This document shows, piece after piece, positions 58,370-64,000 of a stretch of 64,000 nucleotides of DNA (the stretch's first letter is position 1; every line of letters starts with the position of its first letter). The stretch covers positions 434,001 to 498,000 of the forward strand of contig NZ_JAGINP010000001.1 in assembly GCF_017876155.1 (NCBI RefSeq), written 5' to 3'. The position numbers and the translations under genes are program-made. This DNA is from Azospirillum rugosum (GTDB lineage: Bacteria > Pseudomonadota > Alphaproteobacteria > Azospirillales > Azospirillaceae). The notes under the pieces were generated by a model. It had not been told where the DNA came from, did no database searches, and saw nothing but the letters and a program-made list of their open reading frames with translations.

Positions 58370-59239
58370 TCAGACCTCGGTCGGGGTGTCGAAGAACAGC
58401 GGGATGTCGGAGAGGGAGGAGGCTTGGCGCTTGGGCTGCTGCGGCGCGTTGCCGTTCGCCGGCGGCGGCTGCCCGGCGGGGAATTTCCGCTCGGTGACCG
58501 GACTGATGCAGTCGTTCAGCCAGGTCTTGCGCCAATCGGCCTTCAGCCCCTTTGAGCCGGCCAACCCGCCCCAGTAGTTCCGGAAGTTCTCCCAGCGCAG
58601 ACCAAGCACGCGCTTGGTCAGCAGCGGGAGCTGGTGCTTTTCGCGGGTGTGGTTCGCCGCGGACGCCCACTCGTCCGGCAGGTCGCCGTCGGGAACGCGC
58701 GTTCCCCGCTTCGCCTGCTTGGCGGGCTGTGCGGCGTTGTCGTTCACCGGGGAACCGACCACCCCTTGCTCAGCAAGATCGGGCAGAGCGTCGCCCGGCA
58801 GGGCGCGCGACTCTTTCCCTTCTTTTATTTCATTACCTTCTTTCTGTTTTGTGCCGGAGCTGTGCCGGTTCCGTGCCGGAGCTGTGCCCTCATCTGTGCC
58901 GGATGCGTAATCGACGGACTGATATCGCTCGTAATTGCAAAGGGTTATGACGGTAACGCCTGTGTCGGTCTCCGTGCCGATCATCGCCTCTTTTTCGAGG
59001 CGATCCAGGAAGCGTCTCACCTTCGAGTGCGACCACTTCCACGCCTCGGAGAGGAAGCGCGTCGAGACCGCGACCTGCCCGCGCTTCACGTCGAGCACCA
59101 CCTTGCCGATCCGCACGCGCCGATCCTGGTAGGCGGCCTCCTCGATCAGCCACACCCACGCCTCGCGCTCGGAGCACGGGTCATCCTGGAACGCTGGGTT
59201 CCCACGCCAGCCGCGGTGCATCAGGTAGAAGCCGCTCAT
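58370..59239 (-). CDS. Phage replication initiator with winged helix
   Basis: 289 residues. N-terminal winged helix (REAWVWLIEEAAYQDRRVRI, SHSKVRRFLDRLEKEAMIGT) typical of phage replisome organisers; low-complexity linker; C-terminal NYWGGLAGSKGLKADWRKTW, the region that recruits helicase in DnaT/lambda P-like or O-like proteins. The next gene in transcription is the helicase. Confidence 0.82.
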   Translation of the reverse strand: MSGFYLMHRGWRGNPAFQDDPCSEREAWVWLIEEAAYQDRRVRIGKVVLDVKRGQVAVSTRFLSEAWKWSHSKVRRFLDRLEKEAMIGTETDTGVTVITLCNYERYQSVDYASGTDEGTAPARNRHSSGTKQKEGNEIKEGKESRALPGDALPDLAEQGVVGSPVNDNAAQPAKQAKRGTRVPDGDLPDEWASAANHTREKHQLPLLTKRVLGLRWENFRNYWGGLAGSKGLKADWRKTWLNDCISPVTERKFPAGQPPPANGNAPQQPKRQASSLSDIPLFFDTPTEV

Positions 59240-59427
59240 GATGCACTCAGCTCGTCCGCGATCCGGCGCAGTCGCGCGGCGACCGCGAGGATTCCGTCGC
59301 GGTCGAACTGGTGCTCAGCCGCGATTTCCTGGAGGTCTTGCGCCGCCCCAGCGATGCGCGTCGGGGCGTCAGGAACGCTCAAACGCCGACGCGGGTTGTC
59401 GACGGGAAGGCGAGTGACGTTGCTCAT
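59236..59427 (-). CDS. Small hypothetical phage protein
   Basis: 63 residues; overlaps both neighbours by four bases (ATGA). Helical (IAGAAQDLQEIAAEHQFDRD). Unknown. Confidence 0.65.
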   Translation of the reverse strand: MSNVTRLPVDNPRRRLSVPDAPTRIAGAAQDLQEIAAEHQFDRDGILAVAARLRRIADELSAS

Positions 59428-59624
59428 TCGGCGACGACTCCTTGGCGCAGGGGCGGCAGCAGGCGCCGCTCGACCGCTTCCGCATGGGCAGTGACGATGG
59501 ACAGTCCGGCGCGCTCGCAGCGGCGGAACAGGCCGTCCAACTCGCGCGCGGTCCTGGCGTCGACCTTCCCGCGGCGCGCGCCATCCTCGATCGCGTGGAG
59601 CATCGTGGTGAACCGGGTGTTCAC
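59424..59624 (-). CDS. Small hypothetical phage protein
   Basis: 66 residues from GTG 59624, overlapping the upstream stop (GTGA) and the downstream start (ATGA). Helical and basic. Unknown. Confidence 0.65.
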   Translation of the reverse strand: MNTRFTTMLHAIEDGARRGKVDARTARELDGLFRRCERAGLSIVTAHAEAVERRLLPPLRQGVVAE

Positions 59625-59932
59625 TGCGGCTTCCTCCGATAGGCATCCGACATCAGCGGCAGATAGCCGGTGCTGCCGACCTGCTCACGAAGGCTGGAGC
59701 GCTTCTGCACCTGCGCCATCGTCGGGGCGGACTGCGGGGCCTGGAACGGGTTCTCCGCCACCGGGGCGGGCTTGCCCACGGCCTGCGGGGCGTTGACGTT
59801 GGCGGCCTTCGGGCCGCGCACGATCGCGCGGATTTCTGCGGCGGAGACACCATGGATGGCGGCCAGCACTTCGGCGCCAAGCTGCTTGTATGTCTCGCGG
59901 ATGCGCTGATGCTTTTCGGCGGGAATGCTCAT
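59621..59932 (-). CDS. Hypothetical phage protein
   Basis: 103 residues, starts with helical MSIPAEKHQRIRETYKQLGA and a middle IHGVSAAEIRAIVRGPKAAN that may be a HTH; Pro/Ala-rich linker after. ATG overlaps the RuvC-like gene stop. Confidence 0.65.
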   Translation of the reverse strand: MSIPAEKHQRIRETYKQLGAEVLAAIHGVSAAEIRAIVRGPKAANVNAPQAVGKPAPVAENPFQAPQSAPTMAQVQKRSSLREQVGSTGYLPLMSDAYRRKPQ

Positions 59933-60483
59933 GCTGCGGTGGCCTTCTTGTTCTGGTTGGCGGCACGGCGGCGTTTCTGCTCCCGGCGCTTCTGGCGGGC
60001 CTCAGCAAGCCTGGGCAGATCGGCGGCGCGGCGGCCGGAAATCTCGTACCGGAGGAGGTGCACAGCGTCGGCTTCGTCGTGCGACCGGACCGGGTAGCCG
60101 GCGGCGCGTGCGGCCGCCACCATGGCGTCCTTATCCGCGTTGCCGTTGCCCGCCGCGTAGCCCTTCAGGGCCTTCACATCGACGCTGTGATAGTCGGTGA
60201 TGCGGTTACGCTCCGCGAAGTCGAGGAGCACGCCAACAAGGTTGTGATGCACCTCGTTGGCGTTGCCCGGCTGGCGGAAGGCGTGTTCCCAGATGATCGT
60301 GTCGATATGCCCGAGGCGGGTCAGGATGTCCGCCAGCCACAGGCGGAAGGCGTGCAGCCGCTCGCCCTGGCGCTTCCCCGTGGGCAGCGTGTGCCGGCCG
60401 GACTCGATGCGACCCGAGGCGCGCTGAACGGCCCAGCCCAGCGAGGTACCAACGTCAAGCGCCAGGACGATGCGGCTGCTCAT
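59929..60483 (-). CDS. RuvC-like Holliday junction resolvase
   Basis: 184 residues. RNase H-like fold: IVLALDVGTSLGWAV (first Asp), IDTIIWEHAF (Glu), HDEADAVHLL (last Asp pair). Phage members resolve recombination or replication junctions before packaging. Basic tail (KRREQKRRRAANQNKK). Confidence 0.82.
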   Translation of the reverse strand: MSSRIVLALDVGTSLGWAVQRASGRIESGRHTLPTGKRQGERLHAFRLWLADILTRLGHIDTIIWEHAFRQPGNANEVHHNLVGVLLDFAERNRITDYHSVDVKALKGYAAGNGNADKDAMVAAARAAGYPVRSHDEADAVHLLRYEISGRRAADLPRLAEARQKRREQKRRRAANQNKKATAA

Positions 60484-60485
60484 GG

Positions 60486-61598
60486 TCAGGCCGCCTTGCC
60501 GGTGCTGTCCTGGCCATTCGGCGAATCCCCGTAAAGCGGGGTCTCGTCATCGTTCGCCGCCTTCGGCTTCACCCGCTCCCAGGCGCGCGCCTTGCCGTCC
60601 TTCTGGTCCGCCCAGCCGCGCTGGATGTGCTTAGCCTCGCCGTCGGTGTAGCCGGCGCTCGCCTCGGTGACGGACTGCCCGGCCTCCGCCGCGTCGTAGC
60701 CCAGGTGGTACAGCTCGACCTTGCGCGCGTCGCTCAGCCGGCCGCGACGGCTGGCCTTCGCGTCGTCGTTCGCCGGGGCCGCGCTGTTCTGGATGGCCTC
60801 GGTCGTGTAGGGCGCGTGCAGCGCGATTCCCATGCCTTCCGGCGGCAGCAGCGCGAGCACGCCGTCCCGCACCTCGAAGGGCGTCAGGTCGCGCCCCAGC
60901 CCGGCGGCACGGGCGTTCAGCGCGTCGGCGATGGTGTCGATGACGTCGCCGCGGACGTGCTCGAAGACGACTTGGTCGCCGTGCAGCAGCGTCCACTCGG
61001 TCAGCTCGGCGCCGACGGCGTCCTTCACCGGCCGACCCTCGACGGCGGAGAAGAACGGGCCGACGGGGTCGGCGGGCTCCAGCGGCAGGTCCAGGCCGAA
61101 GTCGTCACCGGACGGCGCGCTGTCGTCCAGGACGACAGCTTCGTCGTCCGACAGGGCCTCGACCTCTTCGTCGGTCGAATCGTCCTCGCCGTCGTCCTCG
61201 TCGTCCTCGCCCTGCTCGAACATCGCCTTCTGATCCGGCTCGATGGCGGCCGCCGGACGCTTGCGGTCGAACTGCTCGGCGTTGGTCAGCACCAGGGTCA
61301 GGGAGGCACCCATGTGCGTGATCAGGGCCGGGCCCGCCTCGTCCACGTTGATGGCCTTCAGCGCGATCTTGCCCTTGCCGTCGATGTTCTCCAGCTTGAC
61401 CGAGAAGGCGGGGTAGTCGCCGACCGCGACAACGCCGACGATCTGCGGCACCAGCTCCTGCATGAACGCGGTGAAGCGCTCGGACGCCTCCCGCTGCTTG
61501 GTCTCGCCCGGCGCGCTCGGCAAGGCGGCGAGCCACGCGGTCATCAGCTCATTGCGCCCCTGGGCGACAAGCCGGTCCTGATGCTGCTGGGTAATCAT
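60486..61598 (-). CDS. Phage protein of the replication operon with acidic linker
   Basis: 370 residues, GGAGG before ATG. N-terminal domain (about 1-120), a very acidic linker (EQGEDDEDDGEDDSTDEEVE), and a C-terminal basic helical part. Acidic tails of this kind occur in ssDNA-binding proteins, but no OB-fold is certain. First large gene of the RuvC-initiator-helicase unit. Confidence 0.65.
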   Translation of the reverse strand: MITQQHQDRLVAQGRNELMTAWLAALPSAPGETKQREASERFTAFMQELVPQIVGVVAVGDYPAFSVKLENIDGKGKIALKAINVDEAGPALITHMGASLTLVLTNAEQFDRKRPAAAIEPDQKAMFEQGEDDEDDGEDDSTDEEVEALSDDEAVVLDDSAPSGDDFGLDLPLEPADPVGPFFSAVEGRPVKDAVGAELTEWTLLHGDQVVFEHVRGDVIDTIADALNARAAGLGRDLTPFEVRDGVLALLPPEGMGIALHAPYTTEAIQNSAAPANDDAKASRRGRLSDARKVELYHLGYDAAEAGQSVTEASAGYTDGEAKHIQRGWADQKDGKARAWERVKPKAANDDETPLYGDSPNGQDSTGKAA

Positions 61599-61623
61599 GA
61601 TCTGCCTCCAGTTTGTGAAGAGT

Positions 61624-61839
61624 TCAGCCGGCCCGCGGGCGCGGGTGCGGCGTGTTGGTGTTCGCCGCGAGGGCGGCGAGGTGGGCGAACGCGAACGCCA
61701 TCGGCGCCGCGTTCGGGTCTTCGGCGGGCATCTGCGTGGCGCCGGCGCGCGGCGTCGCGATGACCAGGGCGTCGCGGCCGAAGATGCCCACGTTCCGGGC
61801 CTCGGTCGCGTCGTGAAGGATCTGTTCGCGGGTCAGCAT
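61624..61839 (-). CDS. Small hypothetical phage protein
   Basis: 71 residues, GAGG before ATG 61839. Starts LTREQILHDATEARNVGIFG. Unknown. Confidence 0.6.
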   Translation of the reverse strand: MLTREQILHDATEARNVGIFGRDALVIATPRAGATQMPAEDPNAAPMAFAFAHLAALAANTNTPHPRPRAG

Positions 61840-61847
61840 GACGGGCC

Positions 61848-62156
61848 TCACGGTTCGTGGTGGTCGGTGGTCGAGCCGTCGAGCGGCAGGAAGGTGATGA
61901 CGACGGTCGAGACGCGGTCGATGACGACGTGCAGAACCCGACGGTCGAGAGAGACCAGCCACCGCTCCCGATGCCCATAGGCGCTGATCCGGCACGCTGT
62001 CGGCTGGCGGTTGTCGTTGGCGCGGGCGCCTTCGATCTGGCGGAAGAGTTCGCCCTTCAGCCAGTTGTCGAAATGCAGCCCGTACCGCTCGCTCAGGCGG
62101 CGGGCGGCGTGGCCTTCGCGCTGGGTATCGAGGCGGATGGGCTGGCGGGCGGTCAT
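61848..62156 (-). CDS. Small hypothetical phage protein
   Basis: 102 residues. Start overlaps the next gene's stop (ATGA). Basic N-terminal half, beta-rich end (RWLVSLDRRVLHVVIDRVST). Unknown; the pattern is reminiscent of small RelE-like folds but catalytic residues are not identifiable. Confidence 0.6.
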   Translation of the reverse strand: MTARQPIRLDTQREGHAARRLSERYGLHFDNWLKGELFRQIEGARANDNRQPTACRISAYGHRERWLVSLDRRVLHVVIDRVSTVVITFLPLDGSTTDHHEP

Positions 62157-62629
62157 TGCGAAACCTTCCGCCGCGTCTTGCCGTACAGCCCGGCCTCCCA
62201 GGCTTCAGCAGCGTGGCTGTCCGGGGTGTGCACCGCGTCGAACAGGCCGTCGCCGAACGTGGCGCGCAGGTCGTGCCATCCGTCGTGATTGGGCTCCACC
62301 TTGCCGTCCATCCAGTTGCGGATGGTCTTGGCCGGGTAGTCGTGCCCGGTCTTCGCGCGGATCAGGGCGGCCAGCTCCTTCGCGAAGCTGGTGGAGCCCT
62401 GGAGCGCCATCAGGAGGCGCAGCAAGCGACGCTGACGGGCCAGCCGTTCGGCCTTCTCCGCGGGCTTGGCGGGAAACTCTTGGGCAGAATTCGCCATTTC
62501 TGACCGCGCCTGTTCGGCGGCACGATCCAACTCGCCAAGGTCGAATAAGGCGGGCTGTTCTACAGCTTTCGACCGGGGCCGAACCTCCGGCACATGGGCC
62601 GGCATCAGCGTCATTTGTGAGGCGGACAT
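62153..62629 (-). CDS. Putative phage DNA-binding protein
   Basis: 158 residues. Disordered N-terminal third, then RQRRLLRLLMALQGSTSFAK and KTGHDYPAKTIRNWMDGKVE, which look like a helix-turn-helix. Early-operon position close to Cro suggests a CII- or regulator-like role; inference only. Confidence 0.6.
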   Translation of the reverse strand: MSASQMTLMPAHVPEVRPRSKAVEQPALFDLGELDRAAEQARSEMANSAQEFPAKPAEKAERLARQRRLLRLLMALQGSTSFAKELAALIRAKTGHDYPAKTIRNWMDGKVEPNHDGWHDLRATFGDGLFDAVHTPDSHAAEAWEAGLYGKTRRKVSQ

Positions 62630-62633
62630 GACG

Positions 62634-62879
62634 TCAACCCCCGAGCATGACGGCGAGCGCCGTCAGGATCAGCATCAGCATGGGCAGGGCCAGGACGGCC
62701 AGGGCGGCACGCAGCCCGAAGGGGGCAGGGCCGATCCCAAAAGGGTCACCGTCTTCCCCGGACGCGCACTGGCTGTCCGCGGCGCGACCCGGCAGACTGG
62801 CGGCAATGGTGGAATGGGAGAGTCCGGCCTCGTTCCGGCCGCCGGCCGAAAGACCCTCCGCCGCGATCCTGTCCCGCAT
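62634..62879 (-). CDS. Small phage protein with C-terminal membrane anchor
   Basis: 81 residues, CGGAGG before ATG 62879. C-terminal hydrophobic segment (LRAALAVLALPMLMLILTAL) as a tail anchor. Early-gene position; perhaps superinfection-related, unproven. Confidence 0.6.
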   Translation of the reverse strand: MRDRIAAEGLSAGGRNEAGLSHSTIAASLPGRAADSQCASGEDGDPFGIGPAPFGLRAALAVLALPMLMLILTALAVMLGG

Positions 62880-62998
62880 GGTGCCTCCGAGGTGTGTGGG
62901 GTCCTGGTGTGGGGCCTGCCGACCCTGCGCTCGACCGCCGACGTGATCCGCCTCCAGGTGGAGGAGCCGCCCGCCGTGCGGCCCCGCCCGACGCTGGT

Positions 62999-63241
62999 CT
63001 ATTCGGCGGCGTGCGCCGACGTGCCCGAGGGGGGCAGCTGAAAGATGTCCGGTCGCAATTCATGCGGCTGAACAGCGCCCTCGAAGGCCGTCACAATGTT
63101 CGGCACTTCTTCAGGCGGGATAGGAACCTCGCGCCCCCACTTCTTCACGGTGTGGCGCGAGCGGCAAATGCGCTCAGCGAGCTTGGTCAGGGTGAGACCG
63201 TTCTGCTTGCAAAGCGCGGTCAGGGGGCGTGCGTTCGTCAT
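62999..63241 (-). CDS. Cro-like regulator (YdaS/Cro type)
   Basis: 80 residues from ATG 63241 with AAGGGC. HTH LTKLAERICRSRHTVKKWG and the Cro-family ending PPEEVPNIVTAFEGAVQPHE then LRPDIF. First gene of the minus-strand early operon and divergent from the CI-like gene. Confidence 0.82.
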   Translation of the reverse strand: MTNARPLTALCKQNGLTLTKLAERICRSRHTVKKWGREVPIPPEEVPNIVTAFEGAVQPHELRPDIFQLPPSGTSAHAAE

Positions 63242-63245
63242 GCCC

Positions 63246-63270
63246 TTTTGTACCACCACATGGTACAAAA
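63246..63270. promoter_or_regulatory. Perfect operator between cro and repressor
   Basis: TTTTGTACCA (63246-63255), five-base spacer, TGGTACAAAA (63261-63270). It is four bases before the cro start, so binding would block it. A half site GGTACA recurs at 63334-63339 over the repressor -10. Confidence 0.75.
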
Positions 63271-63311
63271 AACAACATGCGAGAGGGCGCGAAATGCACC
63301 ATGACGGGGTT

Positions 63312-63341
63312 CTGACATTTTGCCCCACCGGCCGGTACATT
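63312..63341 (+). promoter_or_regulatory. Repressor promoter, leaderless
   Basis: -35 CTGACA (63312-63317), 18 bases, -10 TACATT (63336-63341), six bases to ATG 63348. No ribosome site before the ATG, so the repressor mRNA may be leaderless, as for lambda cI from PRM. Confidence 0.55.
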
Positions 63342-63347
63342 TCGGCC

Positions 63348-63719
63348 ATGGCTCGTGGGCGGAAACCAGAAGGCCCGAAGGGCCCTTACCCAAACAGGAT
63401 CGCAGGATTGCGCGCCGAAAAGGGATTCACGCAGGCATCCCTTGCGGCAGCTATGTCTGCAAGCGGGAGCCCGATCGAGCGCGGTTACGTTCAGAAGCTG
63501 GAGAGCGGTAAGCACCAGCTCTCGGATGATATGCTGGAAAGGCTCTGCCAGGCCCTGGCCTGCGAACCTTGGGAAATTGTCCCGCAGCGCTACCGGCTAT
63601 CCGATGCGGATGTGGAGGCCCTTACCATTCACCGCCGCCTACTGTTGGCCGACCCCGCCCGCCGAGAGCGGTGGATTGAGACCGGCGAGGACGCGCTGAA
63701 GGCGGTCGAGAAGCCATAA
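63348..63719 (+). CDS. XRE-family CI-like repressor
   Basis: 123 residues. HTH NRIAGLRAEKGFTQASLAAA, ERGYVQKLESGKHQLSDDML, LCQALACEPWEIV. No C-terminal LexA/CI peptidase domain, so induction cannot use self-cleavage; an antirepressor (36869-37453) is available instead. Confidence 0.83.
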   Translation: MARGRKPEGPKGPYPNRIAGLRAEKGFTQASLAAAMSASGSPIERGYVQKLESGKHQLSDDMLERLCQALACEPWEIVPQRYRLSDADVEALTIHRRLLLADPARRERWIETGEDALKAVEKP

Positions 63720-63873
63720 GGCAAGCCCGGCCGGCGGCCAGGAAAGCTTCTCGTTGAATAGGGCTCAGCGCGCGCACGATGCGCAGAACCCGCCGGTCCT
63801 CGTCGGTCATCCCCGGCATCTCCTGAAGAGCAAAATCCATCAGCGCGGCCCCCTCTGCCGCAATTGAGAACAC
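63622..63873 (-). CDS. Small hypothetical protein overlapping the repressor end
   Basis: 83 residues from ATG 63873 (72 from 63840). MTDEDRRVLRIVRALSPIQR looks like genuine helical protein, but the last 33 codons are antisense to the repressor gene. Low confidence. Confidence 0.35.
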   Translation of the reverse strand: MFSIAAEGAALMDFALQEMPGMTDEDRRVLRIVRALSPIQREAFLAAGRACLMASRPPSARPRRSQSTALGGRGRPTVGGGEW

Positions 63874-63884
63874 AGCATCAAGAA

Positions 63885-63946
63885 TGTGCGCCTACGCACA
63901 GGGCGACGAACCTAATGAATTGCGAGCGAACAATTGCACTCGCTCG
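63885..63946. promoter_or_regulatory. Two palindromes in an AT-richer gap at the window edge
   Basis: TGTGCG-CCTA-CGCACA (63885-63900) and CGAGCGA-N10-TCGCTCG (63923-63929 / 63940-63946) lie in a stretch with no gene. Likely operators or promoter region of the next phage gene to the right. Confidence 0.4.
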
Positions 63947-64000
63947 GCAATCATTGGATTTCCGGAGAAAAGGCACAAACGCTGTCCGGTTAATCGAAGA

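Larger units (their letters stand above)
25120..64000. mobile_element. Temperate podovirus prophage (left end to beyond the window)
   Basis: Begins at the split tRNA-Lys and continues past the right edge. It contains a full T7-like structural cassette on the minus strand (51.9 to 25.3 kb), a small-gene block, a replication operon and a CI/Cro switch. No integrase, T7-type RNA polymerase or right-hand att site is in the window. Capsid and cement proteins resemble those of BPP-1-like podoviruses. All structural reading frames are intact, so it may be functional. Confidence 0.93.

Noticed and set aside
62893..63041. Short plus-strand frame ending VYSAACADVPEGGS
   Set aside because: No convincing start or ribosome site and it overlaps the Cro-like gene antisense; left unannotated.
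25120..64000. Diversity-generating retroelement, expected by analogy with BPP-1
   Set aside because: No reverse transcriptase and no template/variable repeat pair was seen in the window.
25120..64000. T7-type single-subunit RNA polymerase, given T7-like gene order
   Set aside because: No frame with polymerase motifs is present in the window; it could only lie to the right.
1..64000. CRISPR arrays, rRNA genes, insertion sequences with transposase
   Set aside because: None recognised: no regularly spaced repeats, no rRNA sequence, no transposase motif.

Overview
The window comes from a high-GC alphaproteobacterium, most likely Azospirillum or a close Rhodospirillales relative. This is an inference from base composition, from the mix of uronate, molybdate and HpnB-type genes, and from the style of the dispersed intergenic repeats; no rRNA is present to prove it.

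Positions 1 to about 25,100 are chromosome. The first part is a uronate / pectin-monomer catabolic island. It holds the 3' part of KDG kinase, KDPG aldolase, a Gfo/Idh-type oxidoreductase, tagaturonate reductase (uxaB), the KDG permease kdgT with kduI and kduD, then (after an unrelated hpnB gene and the modEABC molybdate operon) fructuronate reductase, a ManD-type mannonate dehydratase and a hexuronate-type MFS carrier. Three FadR-type GntR regulators sit among them. Palindromic sites sharing ATACTA lie upstream of kdgT, of the MFS carrier and of a four-gene family-3 ABC transporter, suggesting one regulon. Galacturonate (via tagaturonate), glucuronate (via fructuronate and mannonate) and unsaturated oligouronides (via KduI/KduD) would all converge on KDG, then KDPG, pyruvate and glyceraldehyde-3-phosphate. 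A stretch of small genes follows (23.0-24.9 kb): a secreted protein with three curlin-like repeats, a cupin, and small membrane or stress proteins.

At 25,120-25,165 the 3' half of a tRNA-Lys(TTT) gene lies without its 5' half. This marks one end (attL) of a prophage that fills the rest of the window and runs off its right edge; the integrase and the restored tRNA should lie beyond 64,000. The phage is a temperate podovirus. Its late genes read leftward on the minus strand in T7-like order: terminase (52.4 kb), portal, scaffold, capsid and Bbp16-type cement protein, tail tubular proteins A and B, a gp13-position protein that here is a sulfotransferase-GNAT fusion, internal virion / ejection proteins including a lytic transglycosylase, a two-helix tailspike, and a lysis module at the att end. 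Capsid and cement proteins look like those of Bordetella phage BPP-1. Between 52.6 and 57 kb is a plus-strand block of small accessory genes (HTH, catalytic-domain-less resolvase relative, MazG, PAPS-reductase-like enzyme, small Cys-rich proteins). Between 57 and 62.9 kb a minus-strand early operon carries a DnaB-like helicase, a replication initiator and a RuvC-like resolvase. A Cro-like / CI-like pair with a perfect 10-bp inverted-repeat operator lies at 63.0-63.7 kb.

The most interesting observations are: (i) eight copies of a promoter-like element, GTGCGTT followed after a constant 18-bp spacer by a weak -10, each heading a phage transcription unit, three with the start codon at the expected +1; (ii) a DUF2829 (Tad2, Thoeris anti-defence) protein in its own transcription unit between virion genes; (iii) the sulfotransferase-acetyltransferase fusion in the virion cassette; (iv) a recurrent hairpin plus AACGAG junction between the small plus-strand genes; and (v) an unrecognised 109-residue gene coupled by 4-base overlaps between the two terminase subunits.
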